Positions 42,698 through 51,959 of a DNA stretch of 64,000 nucleotides are shown in pieces. The translations under genes were made by a program, and so were the position numbers. Source of the stretch: JBFHIZ01 sp041596215 (GTDB lineage: Bacteria > Bacillota > Clostridia > Lachnospirales > Lachnospiraceae). The number at the start of each line of letters is the position of its first letter. The first letter of the stretch is position 1. The stretch spans positions 1 to 64,000 of the forward strand of contig JBFHIZ010000008.1 in NCBI GenBank assembly GCA_041596215.1, written 5' to 3'. The notes under the pieces are model-generated. The model was given only the letters and a program-made list of their open reading frames with translations. It was not told the DNA's origin and ran no database searches.

Positions 42698-43969
42698 ATG
42701 AACACAACCATTTTTCATATTGATGTAAATTCCGCTTTCCTAAGTTGGGAAGCCGCCTATCGAATCCATATTTTAGGAGAATCCGTCGACTTAAGAAAGA
42801 TTCCTTCCGTTGTTGGAGGGGATAAAGAAAAAAGACACGGCATTGTTTTGGCAAAATCCATACCTACAAAAAAATATAAGATTTCTACTGGGGAACCCAT
42901 TGTTTCTGCCATAAAAAAATGTCCGAATCTTGTCGTTGTTCCTCCAAATTTTTCTTTATATTTAGCTGCCTCACGTGAATTTATAAACTATCTTAAAAAA
43001 TATGCAGTCGAGATTTGGCAATACAGTATCGATGAAGCATTTTGTGATTTTTCCGGAACTGAAGGCATCTATGGGCAGCCTCTTACCTTTGCGCATCAAT
43101 TACAGCAACAAATCTATGAAGATTTAGGTTTTACCGTAAATATAGGCGTCAGTTCCAATAAATTGCTAGCCAAAATGGCTTCTGAAATGAAAAAACCTAA
43201 TCAAGTAATTTCTCTCTACCCAGAAGAAATTCCAAGTAAAATGTGGCCTCTTCCTGTTGCTGAATTGTTTTATGTCGGAAAAAAAACGCAGGATACACTA
43301 AAAAAATTAGGAATTAAAACCATTGGAGAATTGGCCCATACCGATCTTTCCATTTTAAAAAGTCATTTTAAAAGTCACGGAGAAACAATTTATAACTATG
43401 CAAATGGAAAAGATTTAGAATTTGATTTAAAACAAGAAGTTTCAAATAAAGGCTATGGTAATTCCACAACTTTGGCAAAAGATGTCACAACATGGGAAGA
43501 ATCTAAATTAATTCTTCTCTCTCTTTGCGAAAGCGTATCTGCAAGAGTACGTGCTGATCAGGCTTTTATTCAAGTAATTTCCATATCCATTGTTTATTCT
43601 GATTTTACTCATCATAGAAAACAAATGACTCTAGCTTCTCCATTAAATACTACAATGGAAATTCATAAACACGCCTGCCACTTATTTGATTTGCTTTGGA
43701 ATCACTCTCCGATTCGGCAATTAGGTGTCGGTACTTCCCATGCAACCAAAACAAAAATTCACCAATATAACTTCTTAGAAGGAAATCGTTTTGAACAATT
43801 AGAAAAAGCTGACGCCGCTATTGACAAAATCCGTAAAATTTACGGTAAAGATTCTGTCATGCGTGCCAGCTTTTTAAATCAATCAAAACAGCATATCATT
43901 GGTGGTTTTTCAACATTTGGAAGCAAAGAGAAGAAAAATCCTAATGAAGATACCCATTTAAACAAATAA
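42698..43969 (+). CDS. Y-family DNA polymerase (DinB/UmuC-like)
   Basis: A 423-residue translesion polymerase. Palm residues are HIDVNSAFLSWE (7-18; the first metal Asp and the steric-gate aromatic are kept) and YSIDEAFCDFSG (about 107-118) with the Asp-Glu pair. GVSSNKLLAKMASEMKKP and a helix-hairpin-helix IKTIGELAH follow, then the little-finger domain (about 245-360). The DVNSAF variant of the usual DMDAFF motif marks the Firmicutes UvrX/YqjW-like branch. It is second in a LexA-controlled operon. Its 3' end overlaps the convergent oxidoreductase gene by 12 nt. Confidence 0.87.
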   Translation: MNTTIFHIDVNSAFLSWEAAYRIHILGESVDLRKIPSVVGGDKEKRHGIVLAKSIPTKKYKISTGEPIVSAIKKCPNLVVVPPNFSLYLAASREFINYLKKYAVEIWQYSIDEAFCDFSGTEGIYGQPLTFAHQLQQQIYEDLGFTVNIGVSSNKLLAKMASEMKKPNQVISLYPEEIPSKMWPLPVAELFYVGKKTQDTLKKLGIKTIGELAHTDLSILKSHFKSHGETIYNYANGKDLEFDLKQEVSNKGYGNSTTLAKDVTTWEESKLILLSLCESVSARVRADQAFIQVISISIVYSDFTHHRKQMTLASPLNTTMEIHKHACHLFDLLWNHSPIRQLGVGTSHATKTKIHQYNFLEGNRFEQLEKADAAIDKIRKIYGKDSVMRASFLNQSKQHIIGGFSTFGSKEKKNPNEDTHLNK

Positions 43970-46450
43970 ATTTACATTTCCTTCTTCTGCATCTCCTAAA
44001 TAAGAAGCTACTCCTGCGTATTCAATTCCATCCATTAATTCTTCTTTTGTAATACCCATAATATCCATGGACATTGTACATGCAACTAATCGTACCCCGT
44101 TATCCAATGCTTTTTGCATTAATTCTTCTAACGAATCTACATTTTTTGCTTTCATAACTTTTTTCATCATTGCAGTTCCCATTCCACCCATATTCATATT
44201 GGAAAGTTTTAATTTTTTACTTCCTTTTGGCATCATCAAACCAAACATTTTTTCAATAAATGGTTTTTTCACTTTTGGTGCATTTGATTTTCTAAGTACA
44301 TTCAATCCCCAGAAAGTAAAGAACATGGTAACTGGTCTACCCATTGATAATGCACCATTTGCAATAATAAAAGATGCTAATACTTTATCTAAATCTCCAC
44401 TAAAGACAACTAATGTTTTCCCTTGTGGTAACTCCGTATTTTGAAGTTTTACTTCCGACTTATTTTTAGTACCTTTTTTAATATAAACATAATTTACACG
44501 ATCTTTTCGCTCTGCTTTTATAAAAGTATTTCCCGTACGTCGACACCATGCTTGTACATCACTTGGAAAACCCATATCTGTTGCGGAAACTTCCAACACC
44601 TGAGATTCTTGCATTTCTGCAACGGCTTCATATACTTTCATAATTGGTCCTGGACATTGTAATCCTTGACAATTCAATATTTCCATTTCTACATCTGCTA
44701 CAACATCATTCATATTTTCTCCTATATTCTCCTGAGAATCTTTTGCATTTTCATCTATACTTTTATTTTTATCTGCATAATGCATGGACTTATAAAAAAC
44801 TGTTCCAGCACTTAAAACTTTCACATGATTGAACCCATTTCCCACTAAAGTTCTTGCTGCATTATAAGAACGAATCCCAACAGCACAATAAACAATAATC
44901 TCTTTTTCTCTATCCAATTCATGCATCCGTTCTCTTAACTGACCCACTGGAATTTGATAGGAGGTTGGAATTGCGAATATTTCGCGTTCAACATCTTCTG
45001 TTACATCTAATATAATGGTTTGCTTACTTCTTTCCTCATCCGCTATAATCGCATCCACTTCATGCCATTCTGAAAATTCAACCATACCACGAAGTATATT
45101 TTCTGCAACAAATCCCAACATATTGGTTGGCGTTTTTGCCGAAGAAAAAGGTGGTGCATAAGCTAATTCCAATTCTTCTAAATCATAAACCGTTCCCTCT
45201 AAGCGAATTAATGTAGCCAAAATATCCGTATGTTTATCCACACCTTCTTGTCCCACTACTTGTGCTCCAAAAATTTTACCGTCTTTGTCAAATAACATTT
45301 TCAGTGTGATTGGCGTCGCTCCCGGATAATATCCCGCATGAGATTTCTGATTAATTAAAGCCACATAATAATCTTTATTTTTTACTTTTCCCATTGCTTT
45401 TAATTGCTTTTCATTTAGTCCAGTGGAACCAATATCATAATCAAAGACTTTTGCTATCGCAGTTCCCATTGACCCATTATAGGTTTTTGCATCCCCTGCT
45501 AAATTATCTGCTAATAGACGGGCTTGCTTATTTGCTGGTCCTGCAAGAGGAATCATCCCCTTTTGTTTTGAAATATAATTTTCAATTTCTATTACATCGC
45601 CTAACGCATAAACTGAATCTACTGAAGTTTTAAGTGATGCATCTACTTTAATTCCGCCACGTTCGTTTAATTCGATTCCAGCCGCTTTTGCTAATTCGCT
45701 ATTTGGCCTAATTCCAATGGATAAAATAACAACATCAACAAAGACTTCTTTTCCACTTGTAAGTTCAATTTTCGTCTGTCCATTTTCTTCTTGAAAAGAT
45801 TTTACGCCATCACCCAAAATCAAAGAAACACCATTCATTACCATATTTTCATGTACTAAATTTGCCATTTCAAAATCTAATGGTGCTAATACTTGCTCTT
45901 GCATTTCAATCACAGAAACTTCAATCCCTGCTCCATGTAAATTTTCTGCCATTTCAAGTCCTATAAATCCACCGCCAATTACAGCCGCAGTCTTTGGATT
46001 TTTTTCTAACATATGCTTTTTTATTCGATCTGTATCTGGAACACTCCATAATGTATAGATATTATCCTGATCAATTCCTGGAATTCTTGGTCTAAGTGGT
46101 GTTGATCCTGTGGAAATTACTAAATCATCATATGTTTCTTCATAAATTTCCCCAGTTTTTACTTTTTTTATTTCAATTTTTTTCTCTTCTGGTTTTATTT
46201 TAATTACTTCATTAGAAATTCGAACATCAATATTAAAATTTTTCTTCATTGCCTCTGGTGTTTGCAATAAAAGGGCTTCTCTACTTTGAATTACATTTCC
46301 AATATAGTAAGGTAATCCACAATTTGCATAAGAAATATATTCCCCTCTTTCAAGGATGATAATTTGTCTATCCTCATCTCTCCTACGAAGTCTTGTTGCT
46401 GTTGTAGCACCTCCTGCCACTCCACCAATAATTACTGTTTTTCTTCCCAT
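43958..46450 (-). CDS. CoA-disulfide reductase-like fusion: FAD oxidoreductase, rhodanese, TusA, DsrE domains
   Basis: About 830 residues with four modules. First, a pyridine-nucleotide disulfide oxidoreductase (1-445): FAD-binding VIIGGVAGGATT, redox-active SYANCGLPYYIGN (about Cys43) as in CoA-disulfide reductase/NADH oxidase, NAD-binding GGGFIGLEMA. Second, a rhodanese domain (about 455-550) with active-site CAVGIRS. Third, a TusA domain (about 585-655) with LQCPGP. Fourth, a DsrE/DsrF-like domain (about 680-830). It probably moves sulfane sulfur or reduces (per)sulfides and CoA disulfide. I start at MGRKTVII, 7 nt after AAGGAG; the frame continues 27 nt upstream. Confidence 0.87.
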   Translation of the reverse strand: MGRKTVIIGGVAGGATTATRLRRRDEDRQIIILERGEYISYANCGLPYYIGNVIQSREALLLQTPEAMKKNFNIDVRISNEVIKIKPEEKKIEIKKVKTGEIYEETYDDLVISTGSTPLRPRIPGIDQDNIYTLWSVPDTDRIKKHMLEKNPKTAAVIGGGFIGLEMAENLHGAGIEVSVIEMQEQVLAPLDFEMANLVHENMVMNGVSLILGDGVKSFQEENGQTKIELTSGKEVFVDVVILSIGIRPNSELAKAAGIELNERGGIKVDASLKTSVDSVYALGDVIEIENYISKQKGMIPLAGPANKQARLLADNLAGDAKTYNGSMGTAIAKVFDYDIGSTGLNEKQLKAMGKVKNKDYYVALINQKSHAGYYPGATPITLKMLFDKDGKIFGAQVVGQEGVDKHTDILATLIRLEGTVYDLEELELAYAPPFSSAKTPTNMLGFVAENILRGMVEFSEWHEVDAIIADEERSKQTIILDVTEDVEREIFAIPTSYQIPVGQLRERMHELDREKEIIVYCAVGIRSYNAARTLVGNGFNHVKVLSAGTVFYKSMHYADKNKSIDENAKDSQENIGENMNDVVADVEMEILNCQGLQCPGPIMKVYEAVAEMQESQVLEVSATDMGFPSDVQAWCRRTGNTFIKAERKDRVNYVYIKKGTKNKSEVKLQNTELPQGKTLVVFSGDLDKVLASFIIANGALSMGRPVTMFFTFWGLNVLRKSNAPKVKKPFIEKMFGLMMPKGSKKLKLSNMNMGGMGTAMMKKVMKAKNVDSLEELMQKALDNGVRLVACTMSMDIMGITKEELMDGIEYAGVASYLGDAEEGNVNLFV

Positions 46451-46612
46451 ATGTACGCTCCTTATCCATTGATACAAACCAAATATATTGGTTATTTTCC
46501 GGTTTCTTTTTTTACTTTATTAACTGTATACATGTCTCGTTATTTTTTTAACACTTGCTTGTATTTAAATTATATGATTTAAAGCATATTTTTTCTGTGA
46601 CCATGTCACATT

Positions 46613-46649
46613 TCAAAAAAATCCCATTTCAACTTTTTGAAATGGGATT
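46613..46649 (-). terminator. Terminator of the ten-gene comEA-to-yqeY operon
   Basis: Perfect arms AATCCCATTTCAA / TTGAAATGGGATT (46620-46649) followed on the minus strand by seven Ts, 34 nt after the YqeY-family stop. Confidence 0.88.
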
Positions 46650-46683
46650 CTAATCCTTTTTTGTATTTTATTATCTAGTCTGC

Positions 46684-47127
46684 TTAAAAAAGTTCTCCCA
46701 CCAATTGGTTTACGAGTCCACCATCTGCTTTGCCTTTTACTCGAGGCATTAAACTTTTCATAATTCTTCCTTTATCCTTAACGGTTGGATTTTCTATATT
46801 CTCATCCTTTAAAACTTCATAAATAACTTTTTTTATTTCTTCTGCACTCATTTCTTCTGGTGCAAATTCTTGATAAACCAAAAGTTTCTTTTTACATTCC
46901 TCAATGATATCCATTCGATCTTGTGGTGCACTTCCTAACGTTTCTTTTGTTTGCTTTATTTCTTTTTTTACAACCGCAAACTCTTCCTCTTCCGTAAGTT
47001 CTTCTCTTTTATCGATCGTTTGTTTTTTTAATGCAGAAAGCAACATGGATAAGGTTTCTTTTCTTTCTTTATCATGCTGTTTCATCGCTTCCATCATTTT
47101 TTTTCTTACCATCTCGGTCATATTCAT
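46684..47127 (-). CDS. yqeY: GatB/YqeY-domain protein
   Basis: A 147-residue protein of the YqeY family (GatB tail-like, helical). It shows KKMMEAMKQHDKERKETL, then LSALKKQTIDKREELTEEE, and a conserved C-terminal PRVKGKADGGLVNQLV. The family resembles the tRNA-binding tail of GatB, but its cellular role is unsettled. I start at ATG 47127 because GGAGG is 8 nt upstream; the longer frame begins inside that site. Last gene of a long operon. Confidence 0.85.
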   Translation of the reverse strand: MNMTEMVRKKMMEAMKQHDKERKETLSMLLSALKKQTIDKREELTEEEEFAVVKKEIKQTKETLGSAPQDRMDIIEECKKKLLVYQEFAPEEMSAEEIKKVIYEVLKDENIENPTVKDKGRIMKSLMPRVKGKADGGLVNQLVGELF

Positions 47128-47145
47128 TTTAAAATCCTCCATTTA

Positions 47146-47688
47146 TTAATTTCTTGCTAAATTTGTTCTGCAAAAATAACAATAATGTTTTTCTGTGCTA
47201 ACTTTCGGAACCATATTTTCTGCTCCACAATATGAACAAATTACAATTTTATTCCCAGGAGGTATTGCTTCTCCTTCTGTTAATCGCTTTGCCATTCGTA
47301 AATTCCCCGAATTTCTTTGCTCTTCTCGTCGTACTTCCCATTCATCTTTTTTTCGTACAACATCTGCTTCATGCAACTTTCGTGCCACATAATCTGTTGT
47401 TGACTCTCCATTTCTTGACTCTTTTTTTGTATTTGCTTGTGCTAAAGATTGAAATGTTGGTGTCTTTTTTATGGTTTTCTTTTCTTCATTTATACGAATA
47501 GTACTTGTTGTTCTATTGGAAACATCTGTATTCGATTTTGGTTGCAAAAATCCCTTAAAATCAAATGCCTTTGTTTCCTTTGCTTGTTCCGAATTTTCTC
47601 CCCTTGCTTCCGTTTCTTTCTTTGATTTTACAATACGCAAAATAAATGCTACGGCTACCGCAATCATAATAATATCAAAATTATTCAT
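47146..47688 (-). CDS. Membrane-anchored zinc-ribbon protein, unknown function
   Basis: A 180-residue protein. One N-terminal membrane helix (about 4-20), a long charged, low-complexity linker rich in Lys/Glu/Thr (about 25-140) and a C-terminal zinc ribbon, CSYCGAEN then CYFCRTN, with two CxxC pairs (about 151-176). No family recognised. It lies 13 nt after tdk and 18 nt before the YqeY-family gene, so it is an operon member. Confidence 0.65.
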   Translation of the reverse strand: MNNFDIIMIAVAVAFILRIVKSKKETEARGENSEQAKETKAFDFKGFLQPKSNTDVSNRTTSTIRINEEKKTIKKTPTFQSLAQANTKKESRNGESTTDYVARKLHEADVVRKKDEWEVRREEQRNSGNLRMAKRLTEGEAIPPGNKIVICSYCGAENMVPKVSTEKHYCYFCRTNLARN

Positions 47689-47701
47689 TTTCTTCCTCCA
47701 C

Positions 47702-48277
47702 TTATACCGGTCTAGGCCCTAAATTTCCTTCTTTGTAATGCTTTCTACACAAAGCAATATACTTATCGTTTCCGCCTAAACACACTTGGTCTCCATGTCT
47801 AATAACTGTTCCATCTTCTGTAAATCTTGTATTACAATTTGCTCCATCGCCACACCAACAGACTGTTTTTATTTCTTCTATCACATCTGCCCATGCAAGA
47901 AGCCACATAGATCCCGGAAATAATTCTCTTCGAAAATCTGTACGAAGTCCATAACAAATAACAGGTATCTTTAAATCATCTACAATGTGAATAAAAAACT
48001 CGACTTGCTCCTTTGTACAAAATTGCGCTTCATCTACAATAATGCAATCAAACTTTTCAATTTCTTCATCTTTCATTTCGACAAGTGTTTCTACAAAAGA
48101 ACCTTCTTTTTTCAAACCCATTCTACTTTTAATGATTCCTATCTCATCTCTTGTATCAAGTTTTGGTTTTACGACTAGCGCTTCTTTTCCTCGTTCAAAG
48201 TAATTATATGCCACCATTAACGCATTTGCTGTTTTTGAGCTTCCCATTGCCCCATGTCTAAAATACAGTTTTGCCAT
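47702..48277 (-). CDS. tdk: Thymidine kinase
   Basis: A 191-residue type II thymidine kinase. The P-loop is GAMGSSKTANAL (10-21), the clostridial variant; IIVDEAQFCTKEQVEF (about 88-103) supplies Walker B/DEAQF, and zinc-binding cysteines occur as CWCGDGANCNTRF and the later CLGG...CRKH. The lasso region and length are standard. It salvages thymidine to dTMP, complementing the de novo thyA at the left end. 14-nt gap to the upstream gene. Confidence 0.93.
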   Translation of the reverse strand: MAKLYFRHGAMGSSKTANALMVAYNYFERGKEALVVKPKLDTRDEIGIIKSRMGLKKEGSFVETLVEMKDEEIEKFDCIIVDEAQFCTKEQVEFFIHIVDDLKIPVICYGLRTDFRRELFPGSMWLLAWADVIEEIKTVCWCGDGANCNTRFTEDGTVIRHGDQVCLGGNDKYIALCRKHYKEGNLGPRPV

Positions 48278-48291
48278 AATTCCTCCAAAAA

Positions 48292-48588
48292 TTATATCGT
48301 ATCATTCTTTATTTTTTCTTTTTCTTCTTCCACCTTTTTACGATTTTCTGCAATCTTTTTATTGCATTCATTTAATTCTTCAATCGTATCTTGTACTGTA
48401 GGATCCGAAACATCTTTACAATTTGTATAATATTCTTTCCCTAATTTATAATACAGCTGCTTGATTTTTATTTCTTCTGATTTAATATTTCCCTGATACT
48501 TTGCAGTAGAACCGAATTCCTTTGCTTTCTTTCCAATTTTTTCACTTGAAACAGAAATAAACTCTCCCATATCTTCAAAAAATCCCAT
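48292..48588 (-). CDS. Small helical protein, unknown function
   Basis: About 98 residues, soluble. An N-terminal GFFEDMGEFISVSSEKIGKK segment is followed by a long coiled-coil-prone C-terminal helix (ECNKKIAENRKKVEEEKEK). I start at ATG 48588, 5 nt after AAGGTG, rather than at the in-frame GTG two codons earlier. It is between holA and tdk in the operon. I do not recognise a named family. Confidence 0.6.
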   Translation of the reverse strand: MGFFEDMGEFISVSSEKIGKKAKEFGSTAKYQGNIKSEEIKIKQLYYKLGKEYYTNCKDVSDPTVQDTIEELNECNKKIAENRKKVEEEKEKIKNDTI

Positions 48589-48637
48589 TTGCACACCTTC
48601 ACTTTCCCTATTCTCTTTCTATAGTTAATTTATTTTA

Positions 48638-49618
48638 TCACTTTGTCGAATATCTTACAATGATTAACTCGATTGCTATACGCTCTGACATATTTCCAGA
48701 TTTAATATCTTCATTTGCTTGTACACAATCTTCCACTGCTCGTTTTAATTGCTCTCCCGAAAATCCTCTAACCTGTGTGGCACATCTTTTTGCAACAAAA
48801 TCCCGAATTCCTAATTTTTTCGAAATAAGCATTGGCGAATATCCTTTGAGCGTAAGTTCATGCACTTGTAATAAGATATTAAATTGCCTAGTAAGCATAA
48901 ACAAAATACGCATAGCTGGTTCCTTAAGTTCCATCATTTGTTGATAATATGACATGGCTTTCTTTTGCTCTTTTTCTGCAATCGCATCCATCATATTAAA
49001 AATGCGATTTTCTGGACTAGTAATACAAATTGCATCCACATCTTTTTTTGTAACTTCATTCTTCCCCAAACAAAAACTACTTAACTTTTGTATTTCCGAA
49101 GTTATATTTTCCATATTCACTCCAACTTTTTGAACTAAATAAGAGGCGGTAACTCCAGTTATTTTCAAATTTTCCTTCCCCAGCTCTTTGGAAATCCAAG
49201 GAACTAACGTTTGTTCTGTTTGCTCTGAAAAAAAAACAGCTCTACCCTTTTTGGTAATCATTTTATATAGTTTACTTCTCTTATCTATTTTTTCCTGCAC
49301 AATCACAAAATAGGTGGTTGGCGATGGATTCTTCATATATTCTATAAACTGTTCTGCATCTGACGAATCCGTCTTGCCTTCTTCCATTAATATAACACGT
49401 CGCTCTGCAAAAAAAGGCATGGTTTCTGCTTGCCCAATCACATCCGAAAAAGAAAAATCACCGCCCATATAAACATGAAAATTCATACGATCGCCTTCTC
49501 CTAAAAGAGCATCACAAAGCTTTTTTTTAAATTGATTTATTAAATATTTTTCCTCTCCATATAACAAATAAATTTGCGAAAAATTACCAGAAGAAATATC
49601 TGCATTAATACTTTTCAT
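48638..49618 (-). CDS. holA: DNA polymerase III subunit delta
   Basis: A 326-residue clamp-loader subunit that opens the sliding clamp. The N-terminal AAA-like domain begins SQIYLLYGEEKYLINQ (14-29), lacks a working P-loop as expected for delta, and has QAETMPFFAERRVILMEE (about 61-78), the conserved clamp-interacting region. The middle and C-terminal helical domains follow (ISKKLGIRDFVAKRCATQVRGFS). Its position directly after comEC is a common Firmicutes arrangement. Confidence 0.92.
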   Translation of the reverse strand: MKSINADISSGNFSQIYLLYGEEKYLINQFKKKLCDALLGEGDRMNFHVYMGGDFSFSDVIGQAETMPFFAERRVILMEEGKTDSSDAEQFIEYMKNPSPTTYFVIVQEKIDKRSKLYKMITKKGRAVFFSEQTEQTLVPWISKELGKENLKITGVTASYLVQKVGVNMENITSEIQKLSSFCLGKNEVTKKDVDAICITSPENRIFNMMDAIAEKEQKKAMSYYQQMMELKEPAMRILFMLTRQFNILLQVHELTLKGYSPMLISKKLGIRDFVAKRCATQVRGFSGEQLKRAVEDCVQANEDIKSGNMSERIAIELIIVRYSTK

Positions 49619-49663
49619 ATTTTAAAATCACCTTCTTTTTTTACAATGTTTCCTTTTCTTATC

Positions 49664-51958
49664 CTACCATAAATCGGATACATGTAAAAGATGCAAACTG
49701 TTTTCCTTTTTATTTAAATAGCTTTTTATCCAATACCTTTCTCCATCACTTTCAATTAATATAGCCCCTTCTTCACCCGTGCCAAAATATAGCATATCTT
49801 CTTCTTGCAATCGCTCTAAAGTTTCTTCATCCGGATGTCCATACGTATTATCTCTCCCATACGAAATCACCCCTACATCAGCATCCACAGTTTCTAAAAA
49901 TGCAAGTGACGATGCATTCTTGGATCCATGATGTCCTATTTTTAAAATTTCAATAGACTCTCTTAATTGATTTTCCCTTAACTGCTTTAATATTTCTGTT
50001 ACCCTTATTTCTCCTTCTCCTTCTAAATCTCCTGTAAATAACATGGAAAATTTTTCTTTTCTCAATAAAAGAACCAGTGAATTTTCATTGGCTGATTCAG
50101 TCAATTTTTCATCGGGATAAATACATTGTATACTCACCCCACGAAAGTCCATAATATCCCCCTTTTCTATATGATAAATTGCAATATCTAATTCGCGCGC
50201 CAAAGAAAGAAAATATTCTCCTCCCTCCCAATCCTTCGTCTCTTTTGAAATGACTATGTTAGTCACTTTCAAAATATTTTTTATTTGTGTCGATTGCAAC
50301 ATCTCTTCAAACAATTCTACCCATCCCGAAATATGGTCTTGGTCATAATGCGTAAGAAAAAGATAATCAATTTTCGTTACCCCCTTTGCTTTTAAATATG
50401 GTGCAATCCGATATTTTCCGACATCTTCAACCGTAGTGCTTCCGCCATCTATAAATAAAGAAAATCCCGTACCAGTTTCAATATAAATACCGTCTCCTTG
50501 CCCCACATCTAACACTTGAATTTGCAAATTCGATTGCATGCGAACTATTAAAATTGCAAACATAACGCAAAGAATTAAAATCTTTCTTCTTCTTTTTATT
50601 TTCTTTTCAAATACAAGTATTATTAATAACAAAAGATAATAACAAAGCATACGCTGCCACTCTATTTTCCCCGTAACAAGAAAATACCCAGGTATTTTTT
50701 CTGACACCCAAATGATTTTTTCATATATCCAAAGAATACACTCGCATGAAATGCGAAAAAAGAAAGCTAAAAATGGAATTGACACCGATGTCACTATTAA
50801 TAAAATACTTGATGGAATCAAAATTGACATCAAAGGAATTACAAGTAGATTTACAAGAATAGAAAGTGGCGCCACCCCATAATAATATACTTCCAAAACA
50901 GGAATGGTCATGATTAAAATAGATACCCCACTTAAGATACCTTTTTTTATTTTTTTTCTTTTCCTCGTTCGCCATGATGGGAACATCTCATTTAACACAG
51001 GATTAACGAATACGAGCCCCATAATAGCCCCAAAGGAAAGGAAAAAACCTACTCCTGCATTTCGTGTATTCATTCCTATAATTACGCATCCAGCGACCGA
51101 AATCGAAGTGGCAATATCATATGGGTGTTTTGTTATTTTTGCCACAACGAAAAGAGTAAACATAATAATCGCACGTATGGTAGCCACACTTCCACCAACC
51201 ATTATTCCATACATTAGCAGCAAAAAGAAACATACAAACACAACAACAGGCATCGGAATATGGCACCGTCTTAAGACTTTAAATAGGCCAAATCCCAAAA
51301 TCGAAATATGCAAACCAGATATTGCAAGTATATGTGAAATTCCACTATACTGATACCCCTCTTTTATCTCTGATTGCAGTTTCCCTTTTTCTCCTAATAG
51401 CATGGCACAAAGAATTCCACCATTTTTTTCTCCCAGTTCCTCCATTAGGACACCTGCTATTTTTTGACGTAACTGAAATAAGCCTTCTAACACTTGATTA
51501 TATGCCTCTGATTCTGCTACAATCTTTGCCTGATATATACCAAAATGTACCCCTTGTTTTACATAATATTCCTTTTGATCAAACATCCCTAGATTCGTTG
51601 CTGGCAAAAAGTCCATAGGCATTCCTTCCACTAAAACGAAAGCGCCAATTTTGGGATATACCTCTTCCTCTAAATTTTTAATTGTTTGTACATAACAGAT
51701 ACAACCAATTTGACTCTTATTATCTTGATATGTTTTTAATTGCTTGGATAAATCCGATGTTGGATAAAGAAAGGATACCTTAGATAGATATACATAGATT
51801 TGCTCATTTTTATATTCTTTTTTCTCGATTTTTCCAATAACATAATTGGAATTTTTTTGTTCCTGATTCAAATAAAAAGGCGGTGCTTTTTCTTGTTGTC
51901 CCCACCACAGCATCAACGCCATAAACAAAAGGCAAAGCATACATAAGGGTCTTTTCAT
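49664..51958 (-). CDS. comEC: ComEC/Rec2 DNA-uptake channel protein
   Basis: A 764-residue polytopic protein. An N-terminal membrane segment and DUF4131-type OB region (about 1-180), the competence domain with about 8-10 helices (GYQYSGISHILAISGLHISILG near 205-226) and a C-terminal MBL-fold domain (LDVGQGDGIYIE, then FLTHYDQDHISGW with the metal site, then GHHGSKNASS). It is proposed to pass single-stranded DNA through the membrane, with the MBL domain degrading the other strand. Neighbouring ComEA-like gene five genes upstream supports this. All motifs are intact, so competence machinery may be functional. Confidence 0.92.
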   Translation of the reverse strand: MKRPLCMLCLLFMALMLWWGQQEKAPPFYLNQEQKNSNYVIGKIEKKEYKNEQIYVYLSKVSFLYPTSDLSKQLKTYQDNKSQIGCICYVQTIKNLEEEVYPKIGAFVLVEGMPMDFLPATNLGMFDQKEYYVKQGVHFGIYQAKIVAESEAYNQVLEGLFQLRQKIAGVLMEELGEKNGGILCAMLLGEKGKLQSEIKEGYQYSGISHILAISGLHISILGFGLFKVLRRCHIPMPVVVFVCFFLLLMYGIMVGGSVATIRAIIMFTLFVVAKITKHPYDIATSISVAGCVIIGMNTRNAGVGFFLSFGAIMGLVFVNPVLNEMFPSWRTRKRKKIKKGILSGVSILIMTIPVLEVYYYGVAPLSILVNLLVIPLMSILIPSSILLIVTSVSIPFLAFFFRISCECILWIYEKIIWVSEKIPGYFLVTGKIEWQRMLCYYLLLLIILVFEKKIKRRRKILILCVMFAILIVRMQSNLQIQVLDVGQGDGIYIETGTGFSLFIDGGSTTVEDVGKYRIAPYLKAKGVTKIDYLFLTHYDQDHISGWVELFEEMLQSTQIKNILKVTNIVISKETKDWEGGEYFLSLARELDIAIYHIEKGDIMDFRGVSIQCIYPDEKLTESANENSLVLLLRKEKFSMLFTGDLEGEGEIRVTEILKQLRENQLRESIEILKIGHHGSKNASSLAFLETVDADVGVISYGRDNTYGHPDEETLERLQEEDMLYFGTGEEGAILIESDGERYWIKSYLNKKENSLHLLHVSDLW

Positions 51959-51959
51959 A

